From Streptomyces uncialis (GTDB lineage: Bacteria > Actinomycetota > Actinomycetes > Streptomycetales > Streptomycetaceae): a stretch of DNA of 64,000 nucleotides. Below are positions 1-7,918 of this stretch, in pieces. The notes beneath the pieces were generated by a model, which ran no database searches, was not told where the DNA came from, and was given only the letters and a program-made list of their open reading frames with translations. A program made the position numbers and the translations under genes. Position 1 is the first letter of the stretch. Every line of letters starts with the position of its first letter. Location of the stretch: the NCBI RefSeq assembly GCF_001905345.1, contig NZ_LFBV01000002.1, positions 868,001 to 932,000 of the forward strand, read 5' to 3'.

Positions 1-1411
1 GTGAGCCGTTCGGCCGCCTCGTCCGCGTCGATCCGGGGTTCGTAGACGGTGCGCGGGCGCCAGTGGGGCACGGCCTCGTCGACGGTCAGGCCCGGTTCCT
101 GGCCCAGCCTCGCCACCGCGCCGATGCCGAGCGCGGTGGCATCGGGCAGCGCGGACACCTCGACGGGGAGCTGGAGCAGATCCGCCTGGGTCTGCATCAG
201 CAGCGCCGAGCGGGTGAGGCCGCCGTCGACGCGCAGCACGGTCAACGGCCGTCCGAGGTCCCGGGCGGCGGCGTCGGCGAGGGCGGTGACCTGCGCGGCG
301 AGGCCCTCGCACAGGGCGCGCACCAGATGTCCGGGCCGGGTGCCGAGGCCGAGACCGGTGAGGGAACCGCGCGCCTCGCCCCGCCACCAGGGCGCGGCGA
401 GACCGGCGAGGGCGGGGACGAACGTCACCCCGCCGCTGTCCGGGACGGACCCGCCGACCCGATCGAGGTCCGCCGCGCCGGAGACGACCCCGAGGCCGGT
501 GAGCCAGCGGACCGCCGACGCGGCCGTGTACACCTGCCCGTCGAGGCAGTAGCTCGTCTCCCCGGACAGCCGCCAGGCCACACAGCTCACCAGCCCGGAG
601 TCCCCCCGGCGGGGCTGCGGGCCGGTCTGGGCGAGGAGGAACGCGCCGGTGCCGTAGGTGCATTTGGCGGTGCCCGGTTCGGTGACCCGCTGGGCGAGCA
701 GCGCCGCCTGCTGGTCCACCAGGAGTCCGGTGAGCGGGAGTTCGGGGCCGAACGCGGTGGTCGTGCCGACCAGGGTGTCGCAGTCCACGATCTCCGGCAG
801 GTCCTCGCCGTCGAGCCCGAAGATCCCGAGGGCGGTGCCGGACCACGCGACCCGGTCCAGATCGAGGAGCTGGGTGCGTCCGGCGGTGGCCGCGTCGGTG
901 ACATAGGCGCCGGTGAGCCGGTGCACCAGCCAGACGTCGCTGGTGGTGACGGTGCCCTCGCGGGTGAGGTGGCGGCGCAGCCAGGTCATCTTGGGGGCGG
1001 CGAAGTACGGGTCGAGCGGAAGTCCGGTGAGTTGGCGTAACGCTTCGGCGTGCGGGGCGAGTTCGGCGCAGACGGACGCGGCGCGCCGGTCCTGCCACAC
1101 CAGCGCCGCGGTGAGGGGGCGTCCCGTCGCCCGGTCCCAGGCGAGTACGGTCTCCCCCTGGTTGGCGAGGCCGACGGCGGCCACCGGTTCCCCCGCGTCG
1201 GCGAGGGCCTGCCGCCCGGCGCGGACCACGGACCCGTACAGCTCGGCGGGGTCCACCTCGACCAGGCCGCCGGGGCCCTCGCGGGGGTGCACGGGGGCGC
1301 TGCCGCTGCCGATGACCCCGCGCCGCGGGCACAGGACGAGGGCCTTGGTGCCGGAGGTGCCCTGGTCGACGGCGAGCACGGGCCGGGCGGCGGAACGGGT
1401 ACCGGCCGTCA
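1..1411 (-). CDS. FGGY-family carbohydrate (glycerol-like) kinase, 3' end cut by window edge
   Basis: Cytoplasmic ATP-dependent sugar or polyol kinase. Read on the minus strand from ATG 1411, the protein opens with the FGGY phosphate-binding signature VDQGTSGTKALV (about residues 15-26). It then shows the N-lobe pattern (GLANQGETVLAWDRATG, ALVWQDRR), the active-site region after PKMTWLRRH, and the C-lobe stretch CTYGTGAFLL followed by RVDGGLTRSALLMQTQADLLQLPVEV. About 470 residues are visible; FGGY kinases are about 490-510, so only the last 20-40 are missing beyond base 1. The C-lobe signature resembles glycerol kinases, but FGGY substrate cannot be assigned by eye; xylulose- or gluconate-type kinases are alternatives. 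It is divergent from the permease that follows. Confidence 0.85.
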
Positions 1412-1671
1412 TGTGTCCTCCTCCGGTGCGCCGTGCGGCGTGTCCGCCGGTGTCCGGCGCCGGGCACTCCGGCGGCGGGTGATCACCGCGCCAGCGTCCA
1501 GCACATACCGGCGCCGGTCAAGCCCGCCTCATCGCAGCTCAACGCACCTACGCTGGAGGCGACTTGTCCGAATCACCGGCTCCCCCACGGCCGCCGCACC
1601 GCACCGCCCGTCACCGAAGGCGCGGACGCCGCCCGGACGGCGTCCGCCCCCGTACCCCACGGAGGTCCCGC

Positions 1672-3231
1672 GTGTCCCATGACCGTCGCCCGGTCCCCGC
1701 ACCCCGGGCGGACCGGAAGGAAGCGCCGCCGCTCGACGAGGAACAACGGCTGCGGGAGCTGGGCTACCGGCCCGAACTCGCCCGCCGGATGGGCGGCTTC
1801 GGCAACTTCGCGATCAGCTTCTCCGTGATCTCCGTGCTGTCCGGCTGTATGACCCTGTACGGCTTCGGGATGGGTACGGGCGGACCCGCCGTGATGATCT
1901 GGGGGTGGGTGGGCGTCGGGTTCTTCGTACTGTGCGTGGGGATGGCGCTCGCGGAGGTCACCAGCGCGTATCCCACCTCGGGCGCGCTGTACTTCATGGC
2001 CGACAAGCTCGGCGGCAGACGCTGGGGCTGGTACACGGGCTGGCTGAACCTGCTGGGGCTGCTCGGGGCGATCGCGGGCATCGACTACGGCGCCGCCCTG
2101 TTCACGGGCGCATTCCTGAACCTCCGCTTCGGCTTCGAGCCGACCCCCGGTTCGACCATGCTGATCTTCGTCGCGATCCTGCTGCTGCACGCCACCCTGA
2201 ACCTGTTCGGCGTCCGGCTGGTGAGCGTCCTCAACACGATCAGCGTGTGGTGGCACCTCGCGGGCGTCGCCCTGATCGTCGGCGCGCTGTGGATCGTGCC
2301 GGACCAGCACCAGTCGCCGTCGTTCGTGTTCACCGAGTTCGTCAACGACACCGGCTGGGCCAATCCGTTCTATGTGGCGGCGGTCGGGCTGCTGCTCGCC
2401 CAGTACACGTTCTCCGGGTACGACGCCTCCGCGCATCTGTCGGAGGAGACCTCCCGCGCCTCGGTCGCGGCGGCGAAGGGGATCGTGCGGGCGATCTGGG
2501 TGTCGTGGATCGCCGGGTTCGCGCTGCTCACCGGACTCACCTTCGCCATCCAGGACTACAGCGGCACCCAGGACAGCGCGACGGGTGTGCCGCCCGCGCA
2601 GATCTTCCTCGACGCGCTCGGGACCGGCGGGGCGAGCGCGCTGCTCCTGGTGGTGATCGGGGCGCAGTTGTTCTGCGGCAACGCCGAGGTGGCCGCCGCC
2701 AGCCGGATGGTGTTCGCGTTCAGCAGGGACAACGCCCTGCCGGGTTCCGCGCTCTGGCGCCGGGTCAGTACCCGTACGCGCACCCCGGTCCCGGCGGTAT
2801 GGCTGTCGGTGGGGGTCGCGGGTCTCCTCGCGCTGCCGTCGCTGTACTCGGCGACGGCGTACGGCGCGGTGACGGCGATCAACGTCATCGGGATCACCCC
2901 GGCGTACGCGATCCCGGTGTATCTGCGACTGCGCGCGGGCGACCGGTTCCGGCGCGGCCCGTGGCACCTGGGACGCTGGAGCCGTCCGGTCGGATGGGTC
3001 GCGGTGGGGTGGGTGGCGGTGGTGACGGTGCTGTTCCTGCTGCCGCAGTCGTCACCGGTCACCGTCGGGACGATGAACTACGCGTCGGTGGCGCTGCTGA
3101 CGGTCCTGCTGCTGGCGACCGTCTGGTGGTACGTGGCACGCGACTCGTACGGGACACCGGAGCCGCCCCCGGCCGACGAGGTGCGGGCGGTACCGCCCGA
3201 GGACGCGGTACCCGGTACGGCGGACCGGTAA
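1672..3231 (+). CDS. APC-superfamily amino acid/polyamine permease
   Basis: Integral membrane transporter of about 519 residues with roughly twelve hydrophobic segments, typical for an amino acid-polyamine-organocation (APC) permease. The N-terminal signature (ELGYRPELARRMGGFGNFAISFS, then SVLSGCMTLYGFGM) matches the amino acid permease/GABA permease branch common in actinomycetes. I chose GTG 1672 because GGAGG at 1661-1665 sits 6 nt upstream; an in-frame ATG at 1564 would add a Pro/Arg-rich leader with no ribosome site. The C-terminus is an acidic cytoplasmic tail. The substrate is unknown. It is divergent from the FGGY kinase and shares the 1412-1671 promoter region with it, but a functional link is only inference. 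Confidence 0.88.
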   Translation: MSHDRRPVPAPRADRKEAPPLDEEQRLRELGYRPELARRMGGFGNFAISFSVISVLSGCMTLYGFGMGTGGPAVMIWGWVGVGFFVLCVGMALAEVTSAYPTSGALYFMADKLGGRRWGWYTGWLNLLGLLGAIAGIDYGAALFTGAFLNLRFGFEPTPGSTMLIFVAILLLHATLNLFGVRLVSVLNTISVWWHLAGVALIVGALWIVPDQHQSPSFVFTEFVNDTGWANPFYVAAVGLLLAQYTFSGYDASAHLSEETSRASVAAAKGIVRAIWVSWIAGFALLTGLTFAIQDYSGTQDSATGVPPAQIFLDALGTGGASALLLVVIGAQLFCGNAEVAAASRMVFAFSRDNALPGSALWRRVSTRTRTPVPAVWLSVGVAGLLALPSLYSATAYGAVTAINVIGITPAYAIPVYLRLRAGDRFRRGPWHLGRWSRPVGWVAVGWVAVVTVLFLLPQSSPVTVGTMNYASVALLTVLLLATVWWYVARDSYGTPEPPPADEVRAVPPEDAVPGTADR

Positions 3232-3444
3232 CCGGCTTTCGACCGACAGCTGACCGGTCGGCTGCCACCGGCAGCCGACCGGGCCGCGCGGCGACCTGAC
3301 CGGCGGGTTCTCAGCGGCGGCCGGATGTGCGAGAGTCCTGGTCGGTCGGGTGCGACGGGTACGAAGGGTGGGACGGCTCCACGGGACCTGCCGGGGGCCG
3401 GGGCCGCCCGGACTGCCGGGAGCGCACCGCACGAACCGGAACGC

Positions 3445-3480
3445 GCCGCACAGGCCGCACAGGCCGCACAGGCCGCACAG
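3445..3480. repeat. 9-bp tandem repeat, four exact copies
   Basis: The unit gccgcacag is repeated four times head to tail, with a decaying fifth copy after 3480. It lies just upstream of the Gfo/Idh gene, in a 285-bp stretch (3232-3516) that otherwise shows no gene. Confidence 0.9.
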
Positions 3481-3516
3481 GCCGCCGAATGATGCCGAAC
3501 GAAGGGGCGCAGCGCA

Positions 3517-4683
3517 GTGACAGAGCCGGTGAGCGGGACAGCGGGGCCCACCGGGCCGCGCGACCTCGTCGTGGGGCTGCTCGGCGCGGGCGCCATGGCG
3601 CGCGCGCATCTGCCCGCCTGGCTCGCGCTGGGCGCGCGGGTCACCGTACTGTCCGCGAGCGGCCGGGCGGCGGAGCTGGCGCGCCCGTACCGGGACCGGG
3701 GTGTCACCGTGGCCCGGGACCTCGGCGAACTGCTCGGCGGCTGCGACGTCGTCGACATCTGCACCCCGACACCGAGCCACCGGGAACTGGCGCTCGCCGC
3801 GATCGCGGCGGGCCGTCCGGTGGTGTGCGAGAAGCCACTGGCGCTGACCACCGAGGACGCCGCTCTGGTCGCGCGGACCGCCGAGGCGGCGGGGGTGCCG
3901 CTGTTCCCGGCGCATGTCGTGCGGTACTTCCCGGCGTACGCGGCGGCGGCCCGGGCGGTCGCCGCGGGACGGATCGGGACTCCGTCGGCGCTGCGGTTCA
4001 CCCGGGCCGGGGCGTACCCGGTGTGGGCGCCGTGGTTCGCGGACCCGGCGCTGTCCGGGGGCATCCTGGTCGACCAGATGATCCATGACATGGACTTCGC
4101 CCGGCTGCTGGCGGGCGAGGTGGTCCGCGTCCACGCGCGGGTCCGCGTCGGCCGGTTCACCGACGGGGACGGCCCGGACCGCCCCGGGCACCCGACGGCG
4201 TCCGGCACGGCCCTGCTCACCCACGCCTCGGGAGCGGTCAGCCGTCTGCTGGGGGTATGGGGACGGCCCGGTCTGCCCTTCCGTACGACGTTCCGGGTGA
4301 GCGGTCCGGACGGGGTGCTGGAGCACGATTCGACGGCGGGTGCCGCAGGGGCAGCGAACACGGTGGGGCGTCCGGGCGGCGCGCGCGCCGGGCGTACGGG
4401 CTCCGCGCCCGGGGGCGTGACGGCGGCAGGCGCCGCAGGGGCACCGGCGGGCGATCGGGACGTGGAGGCACCGGCGGGCGGTTCCGATGTGGAGGCTCCC
4501 GGGGGCGCGTTGCCGGAGAGTCCGTATCTGACGCAGTTGCGGGAGTTCGCGGCGGCCGTCGCGGGTGGTCCGCCGCCCGGGGTGAGCGCGTGGGACGGAG
4601 TGGCCGCGGTGCGGATCGCGACGGCCGCGGCGGAGTCGGCGCGGACCGGGAAGCCGGTGGAACTGTCCGGACCGCTCGGGTAG
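3517..4683 (+). CDS. Gfo/Idh/MocA-family NAD(P)-dependent oxidoreductase
   Basis: Predicted cytoplasmic dehydrogenase acting on a sugar, inositol or similar hydroxyl substrate. The Rossmann dinucleotide loop is GLLGAGAMARAH (about residues 19-30). The family EKP motif is at E105-K106-P107, with K106 the expected catalytic lysine. A substrate-domain His pair lies in DQMIHDMDF. GTG 3517 follows a purine-rich gaagggg. At 388 residues it is longer than the usual 330-350 because a Gly/Ala/Arg-rich segment (about residues 275-330) interrupts the C-terminal alpha/beta domain. That segment looks like recently expanded low-complexity sequence and probably forms a surface loop. The substrate is not identifiable, and no partner gene indicates a pathway. 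Confidence 0.85.
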   Translation: MTEPVSGTAGPTGPRDLVVGLLGAGAMARAHLPAWLALGARVTVLSASGRAAELARPYRDRGVTVARDLGELLGGCDVVDICTPTPSHRELALAAIAAGRPVVCEKPLALTTEDAALVARTAEAAGVPLFPAHVVRYFPAYAAAARAVAAGRIGTPSALRFTRAGAYPVWAPWFADPALSGGILVDQMIHDMDFARLLAGEVVRVHARVRVGRFTDGDGPDRPGHPTASGTALLTHASGAVSRLLGVWGRPGLPFRTTFRVSGPDGVLEHDSTAGAAGAANTVGRPGGARAGRTGSAPGGVTAAGAAGAPAGDRDVEAPAGGSDVEAPGGALPESPYLTQLREFAAAVAGGPPPGVSAWDGVAAVRIATAAAESARTGKPVELSGPLG

Positions 4684-4844
4684 ACGGACCGTCGCGGGTA
4701 CCCGGCCGATCCGCCGACCGGGTGCGAGGCCCGGGAAGGGTGTCCCAGGCTCCGGCGTGCGGTGGACGGCGGTCCCGTCGGCTACGCCGGTTCCGACGGC
4801 GCCACCAGGTCCGAGAGCTGCGCCAGGCCCGACCGGCCCCACAG

Positions 4845-5615
4845 CTACGCCGGGTCCGACAACTCCGACAGCCCCGAAAGCCACGCCACCAGGTCCCCGG
4901 TGACCCGTTCACCGGTGGCCGCGACATCGCCGTCGAGCGCTCCGAGGTCCGCGCGGTACACGGATGTCCGGTCCCGTCCGTGGTGCCGGGTGAGATAGCC
5001 GTGACCGGCGCCGTCGTCCCCGACGAGAGTCCAGTGCGGGGCGCGGTCCCGGACGCGGTGGGCCGTGTTGCGCGCGGTCAGGAGGTGCGGGCCGTACACG
5101 GTGGTGCCGTTGTCGAGGCGGACGCCCGGTACGCTCCGCCAGAGCCGGGCGAGGTCGGGTACGGGACCGTCGCGGAACCCCGACTCCCGTGCGGCGGAGA
5201 CCGTGAGGAATCCCGCGAAGGTGTTCGCGAACGGCTCCTCCTCGCCCGTCCACGGATCACGCCGCACGATCTGGTACTCCGCGCCGCGCGGCCGGTCCAG
5301 CGCGAAGCCGTACCGGTCCCCGCCGCCGTCGGACTCCGCGCAGAACCACAACCGGTCCTGGTCCGCGCGCCGCCACCCGGCGGTGATGTCCTCCGCGGTG
5401 TCGTCGTGGTGCGGGGGCGGCGCGACATCCGCGAGGACGCCCACCCCGACCCGGCCCGCCCGGTACGTGCTCAGCCACCACCGGTACGAGGCGGGCAGCG
5501 GGCCCACGGTTGCCTCCGCCGCCGCGATCCACTCCCCCGGAACGCCGCCCGGGAGGCCGTCGATCAGCGGCGACGCGTCGATCAGCGCTCGCAGCAGCAG
5601 GGGGTCGGGTGTCAT
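4845..5615 (-). CDS. SMI1/KNR4 (SUKH) family protein
   Basis: 256-residue cytoplasmic protein. An N-terminal SMI1/KNR4-type domain is suggested by VPGEWIAAAEATVGPLPASYRWWLSTYRAGRVG (written here in part: residues about 26-60), followed by RLWFCAESDGGGDRYGFALD and the acidic EEEPFANTFAGFL near residue 130. The C-terminal half (about 150-256) is less conserved. SUKH proteins are frequently immunity proteins against polymorphic toxins or housekeeping scaffolds. No toxin gene is adjacent here, so an immunity role is unsupported. It is convergent with the Gfo/Idh gene; the 161-bp gap between them shows no obvious terminator. Confidence 0.75.
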   Translation of the reverse strand: MTPDPLLLRALIDASPLIDGLPGGVPGEWIAAAEATVGPLPASYRWWLSTYRAGRVGVGVLADVAPPPHHDDTAEDITAGWRRADQDRLWFCAESDGGGDRYGFALDRPRGAEYQIVRRDPWTGEEEPFANTFAGFLTVSAARESGFRDGPVPDLARLWRSVPGVRLDNGTTVYGPHLLTARNTAHRVRDRAPHWTLVGDDGAGHGYLTRHHGRDRTSVYRADLGALDGDVAATGERVTGDLVAWLSGLSELSDPA

Positions 5616-5669
5616 CGGGGAAGTGTGGCACGCCCCCGGCGAAGGCCTTCGGCCACGGGTGCGGAGGTC

Positions 5670-6911
5670 TCAGCCTCGGGTGACGAAGTCCAGGAGCAGC
5701 GACCGGTACCGTGCGGGCCGGTCCCTCGGGAGGGCGTGTCCCGCGCCCTCGACGGCCACGAACCGGGTGTCCGGCAGGGTCGTCACGTACTCACGGGCCA
5801 CCTCCGGCGCCAGATAGTCGCAGTCGCCGCGCAGCACCAGGGCCGGTACGTGCGCGGTGCGGAGCGCGGACCGGGGGTCGGGGATCTCCTCGAAGTCGGT
5901 GGAGGTCAGCTGGTTGGCGTAGAAGCCGAGCGGGTTGTGGTGCGCGGGTGCGGGGGCGGCGCCGGGGCAGGAACCGCCGTCCTTGCCGGTCAGGGCCGTC
6001 TCCCGCATCCAGTGGTCGGCCTCGCGGTCACCGACGAGGGCGTGCGCGGCCCGGGGGTTGACGCGCAGCAGCAGGCTCGCCGCCAGGATGCGCGGTTCAC
6101 CGGCCAGTTCCTCGCGGCGTTCGCGCTGCGCGGGGGTGAGCCGCTTCCAGGGGTCACCCGCCTCGCTGCCGGGCCGGGTGCGGCCCCACAGCGCGCCCGG
6201 GGAGGTGAACACGGCACGGGCCACCCGGTTCCCGTGCGCGGCGAGGTACTGGGCGGCCAGCGAGGCGCCCCAGGACTGGCCCACGAGGATCACCCGTTCC
6301 GCGCCGATCGCCCGGCGCACCGTTTCGAGGTCGGCGACGTGCCGGGCGACCGTGTAGTCGCGTACGTCGCGGAGCCGGGTGGAGCGTCCGGAGCCGGTCT
6401 GGTCGTAGGCGTACACGTCGAACCCGGCCGCCGCGAGGGCCCGTCCGGCGCGGGGAACGCCCTCACCGGGGGTGCCCGGCCCGCCGTGCAGGAAGATCAC
6501 CGGCGTGGGGCGGGGGGTGCCCGCGGCGGGCTGGTGGACGTACGCGAGCCGGTCCCCGGCCGGGGTCCGCCAGTACTGGACGCCCTGCGGGACGGGTCCC
6601 GCGTCAGGCGCGGGCATGGGCCGGAACACCGTGACGGACCCGAGGACCGCCACGGACGTGGTGAGGCCGGCCGCGAACAGCGCGGTGGCGCGACGGCGCC
6701 GCGCGGTCACCCCGAACAGCGTGAACGCCGCCCGGCCGAGCAGCGATCCGACGGCGAGGGCGGTGAGGAGGGCCGCGCCCGCGAGCAGCGGTATCCACGC
6801 GCTGACCAGGGCGAGCGCGAGGAACGCGGCGACGGCGACGGCGGGGGCCAGCGCGAGCGCGGCGGCCAGCAGGAAGGCGCCGAAGAGCCTGCGGGGAAGG
6901 GTGGTTGCCAT
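5670..6911 (-). CDS. membrane-anchored alpha/beta hydrolase, prolyl aminopeptidase (S33)-like
   Basis: 413-residue protein starting at ATG 6911; upstream in-frame sequence is low-complexity. Residues about 8-100 hold three hydrophobic segments, so the hydrolase domain is tethered to the membrane. The domain shows the oxyanion motif HGGPG, the nucleophile elbow GQSWG (Ser213), an acid in LRGDCDYLAP and the terminal His in EGAGHALPR. HGGPG with GQSWG is characteristic of proline iminopeptidase-like S33 enzymes, so cleavage of N-terminal residues from peptides, or hydrolysis of a small amide or ester, is plausible. The N-terminal membrane region is not part of classical Pip and suggests a specialised or extracytoplasmic-facing role. 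Confidence 0.82.
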   Translation of the reverse strand: MATTLPRRLFGAFLLAAALALAPAVAVAAFLALALVSAWIPLLAGAALLTALAVGSLLGRAAFTLFGVTARRRRATALFAAGLTTSVAVLGSVTVFRPMPAPDAGPVPQGVQYWRTPAGDRLAYVHQPAAGTPRPTPVIFLHGGPGTPGEGVPRAGRALAAAGFDVYAYDQTGSGRSTRLRDVRDYTVARHVADLETVRRAIGAERVILVGQSWGASLAAQYLAAHGNRVARAVFTSPGALWGRTRPGSEAGDPWKRLTPAQRERREELAGEPRILAASLLLRVNPRAAHALVGDREADHWMRETALTGKDGGSCPGAAPAPAHHNPLGFYANQLTSTDFEEIPDPRSALRTAHVPALVLRGDCDYLAPEVAREYVTTLPDTRFVAVEGAGHALPRDRPARYRSLLLDFVTRG

Positions 6912-7240
6912 ACGTTCGAGGCTAGGAACGGAACGGCGCGCGACCGTCGGACGAGGGGACGATTCCCCGGGCCCCGGATGTCCGCCCCCGGGGCGGCGGG
7001 GCCCCCGCCGCGCGGCGGGGGTGGACCTCGCCCATGCGGCACGGGGAACCCGACAGCCACGTGCGACGGCCGAGCGGCACGGGAACCCGATGGCCACGTG
7101 CGACGGCCCAGCGGCACCTGGAACCACGCACCCGCGCGCGACCCGCACGCGGACAAGTACGTCCAGGGGTGCCCCAAGGTCGCGAGCAGCGTCAGCCCCC
7201 GCGCCGGAACAGGTGGGCCCGCAGGGCAGGGAGCCGCAGG
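6912..7240. other. intergenic region with a 37-bp direct repeat
   Basis: No gene is supported in these 329 bases. They contain two near-identical units of about 37-38 bp (7036-7073 and 7074-7110) plus the first 7-10 bases of a third. The unit begins gcggcacggg and contains gccacgtgcgacggcc. The hydrolase promoter and the end of the response-regulator transcript must lie here, but I see no clear -10/-35 or terminator. Confidence 0.6.
7036..7120. repeat. 37/38-bp direct repeat, 2.2 copies
   Basis: Two adjacent copies differ at a few positions (for example cgacagcc versus cgatggcc) and a third copy starts at 7111. Noncoding; function unknown. It may be residue of local replication slippage. Confidence 0.75.
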
Positions 7241-7918
7241 TCAGCGCACTCCCGGGCGGATCAGCCCCGTCTCGTACGCCGCGATCGTCGCCTGGACCCG
7301 GTTGGCGACGGACAACTTGCCGAGGATCACGCCGACATGGTCCTTGACGGTGGCGGGGCTGATGCCGAGCTGCCCGGCGATGTCCGCGTTGGACAGTCCA
7401 CGTGCGAGCTGCCGCAGGACATCCGTCTCACGCGGGGTGAGCCGGCCGAGGAGCGTGGGGTCGGCGGGTTCCGAGGTGACGGCGAACCGGTCGATGAGGC
7501 GGCGGGTGACAGCCGGGTCGAGCAGGGCGGCTCCGCCCGCGATGACCCGGATCGCGTCGGCGACCCGTTCCGGTTCCGCGTCCTTGAGGAGGAACCCGGC
7601 GGCGCCCGCGCGCAGCGCCGCGTACACGTATTCGTCCAGGTCGAAGGTGGTGAGGACGAGGACCCGGCTGGCGGGCGCCCGCCGGGTGAGCCGGGCGGTC
7701 GCGGCGAGTCCGTCCAGGCCGGGCATCCGGACGTCCATCAGGACGACATCGGGGCGCAGCCGCAGCGTGAGGTCCACCGCGCCGTCACCGTCCGCCGCCT
7801 CACCGACGACGGTGAGCCCCGGTTCCGCGTCGAGGACCGCGGCGATCCCGGCGCGCACGACGGCCTGGTCGTCGGCGACGATCACTCGGATCGGGATGGG
7901 AACACCTCCGGCAGCCAT
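7241..7918 (-). CDS. NarL/FixJ-family response regulator
   Basis: DNA-binding response regulator. The receiver domain has the acidic pair in VIVADDQ, the phosphoacceptor Asp in VVLMDVRMPG (D62 if read from ATG 7918), Thr in VLTTFD and Lys in FLLKDAE. The LuxR-type C-terminal HTH reads LTPRETDVLRQLARGLSN followed by IAGQLGISPATVKDHV. The start is uncertain. ATG 7918 keeps the full first beta strand. GTG 7885 would overlap the upstream kinase stop by exactly 4 nt (GTGA) but trims the strand. A GGAGGT at 7909-7904 lies between the two. It is co-transcribed with the sensor kinase and presumably is its cognate regulator; targets unknown. Confidence 0.92.
   Translation of the reverse strand: MAAGGVPIPIRVIVADDQAVVRAGIAAVLDAEPGLTVVGEAADGDGAVDLTLRLRPDVVLMDVRMPGLDGLAATARLTRRAPASRVLVLTTFDLDEYVYAALRAGAAGFLLKDAEPERVADAIRVIAGGAALLDPAVTRRLIDRFAVTSEPADPTLLGRLTPRETDVLRQLARGLSNADIAGQLGISPATVKDHVGVILGKLSVANRVQATIAAYETGLIRPGVR

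Noticed and set aside
4845..5615. SMI1/KNR4 protein as the immunity gene of a polymorphic toxin system
   Set aside because: No toxin, secretion or repeat-rich gene is adjacent.
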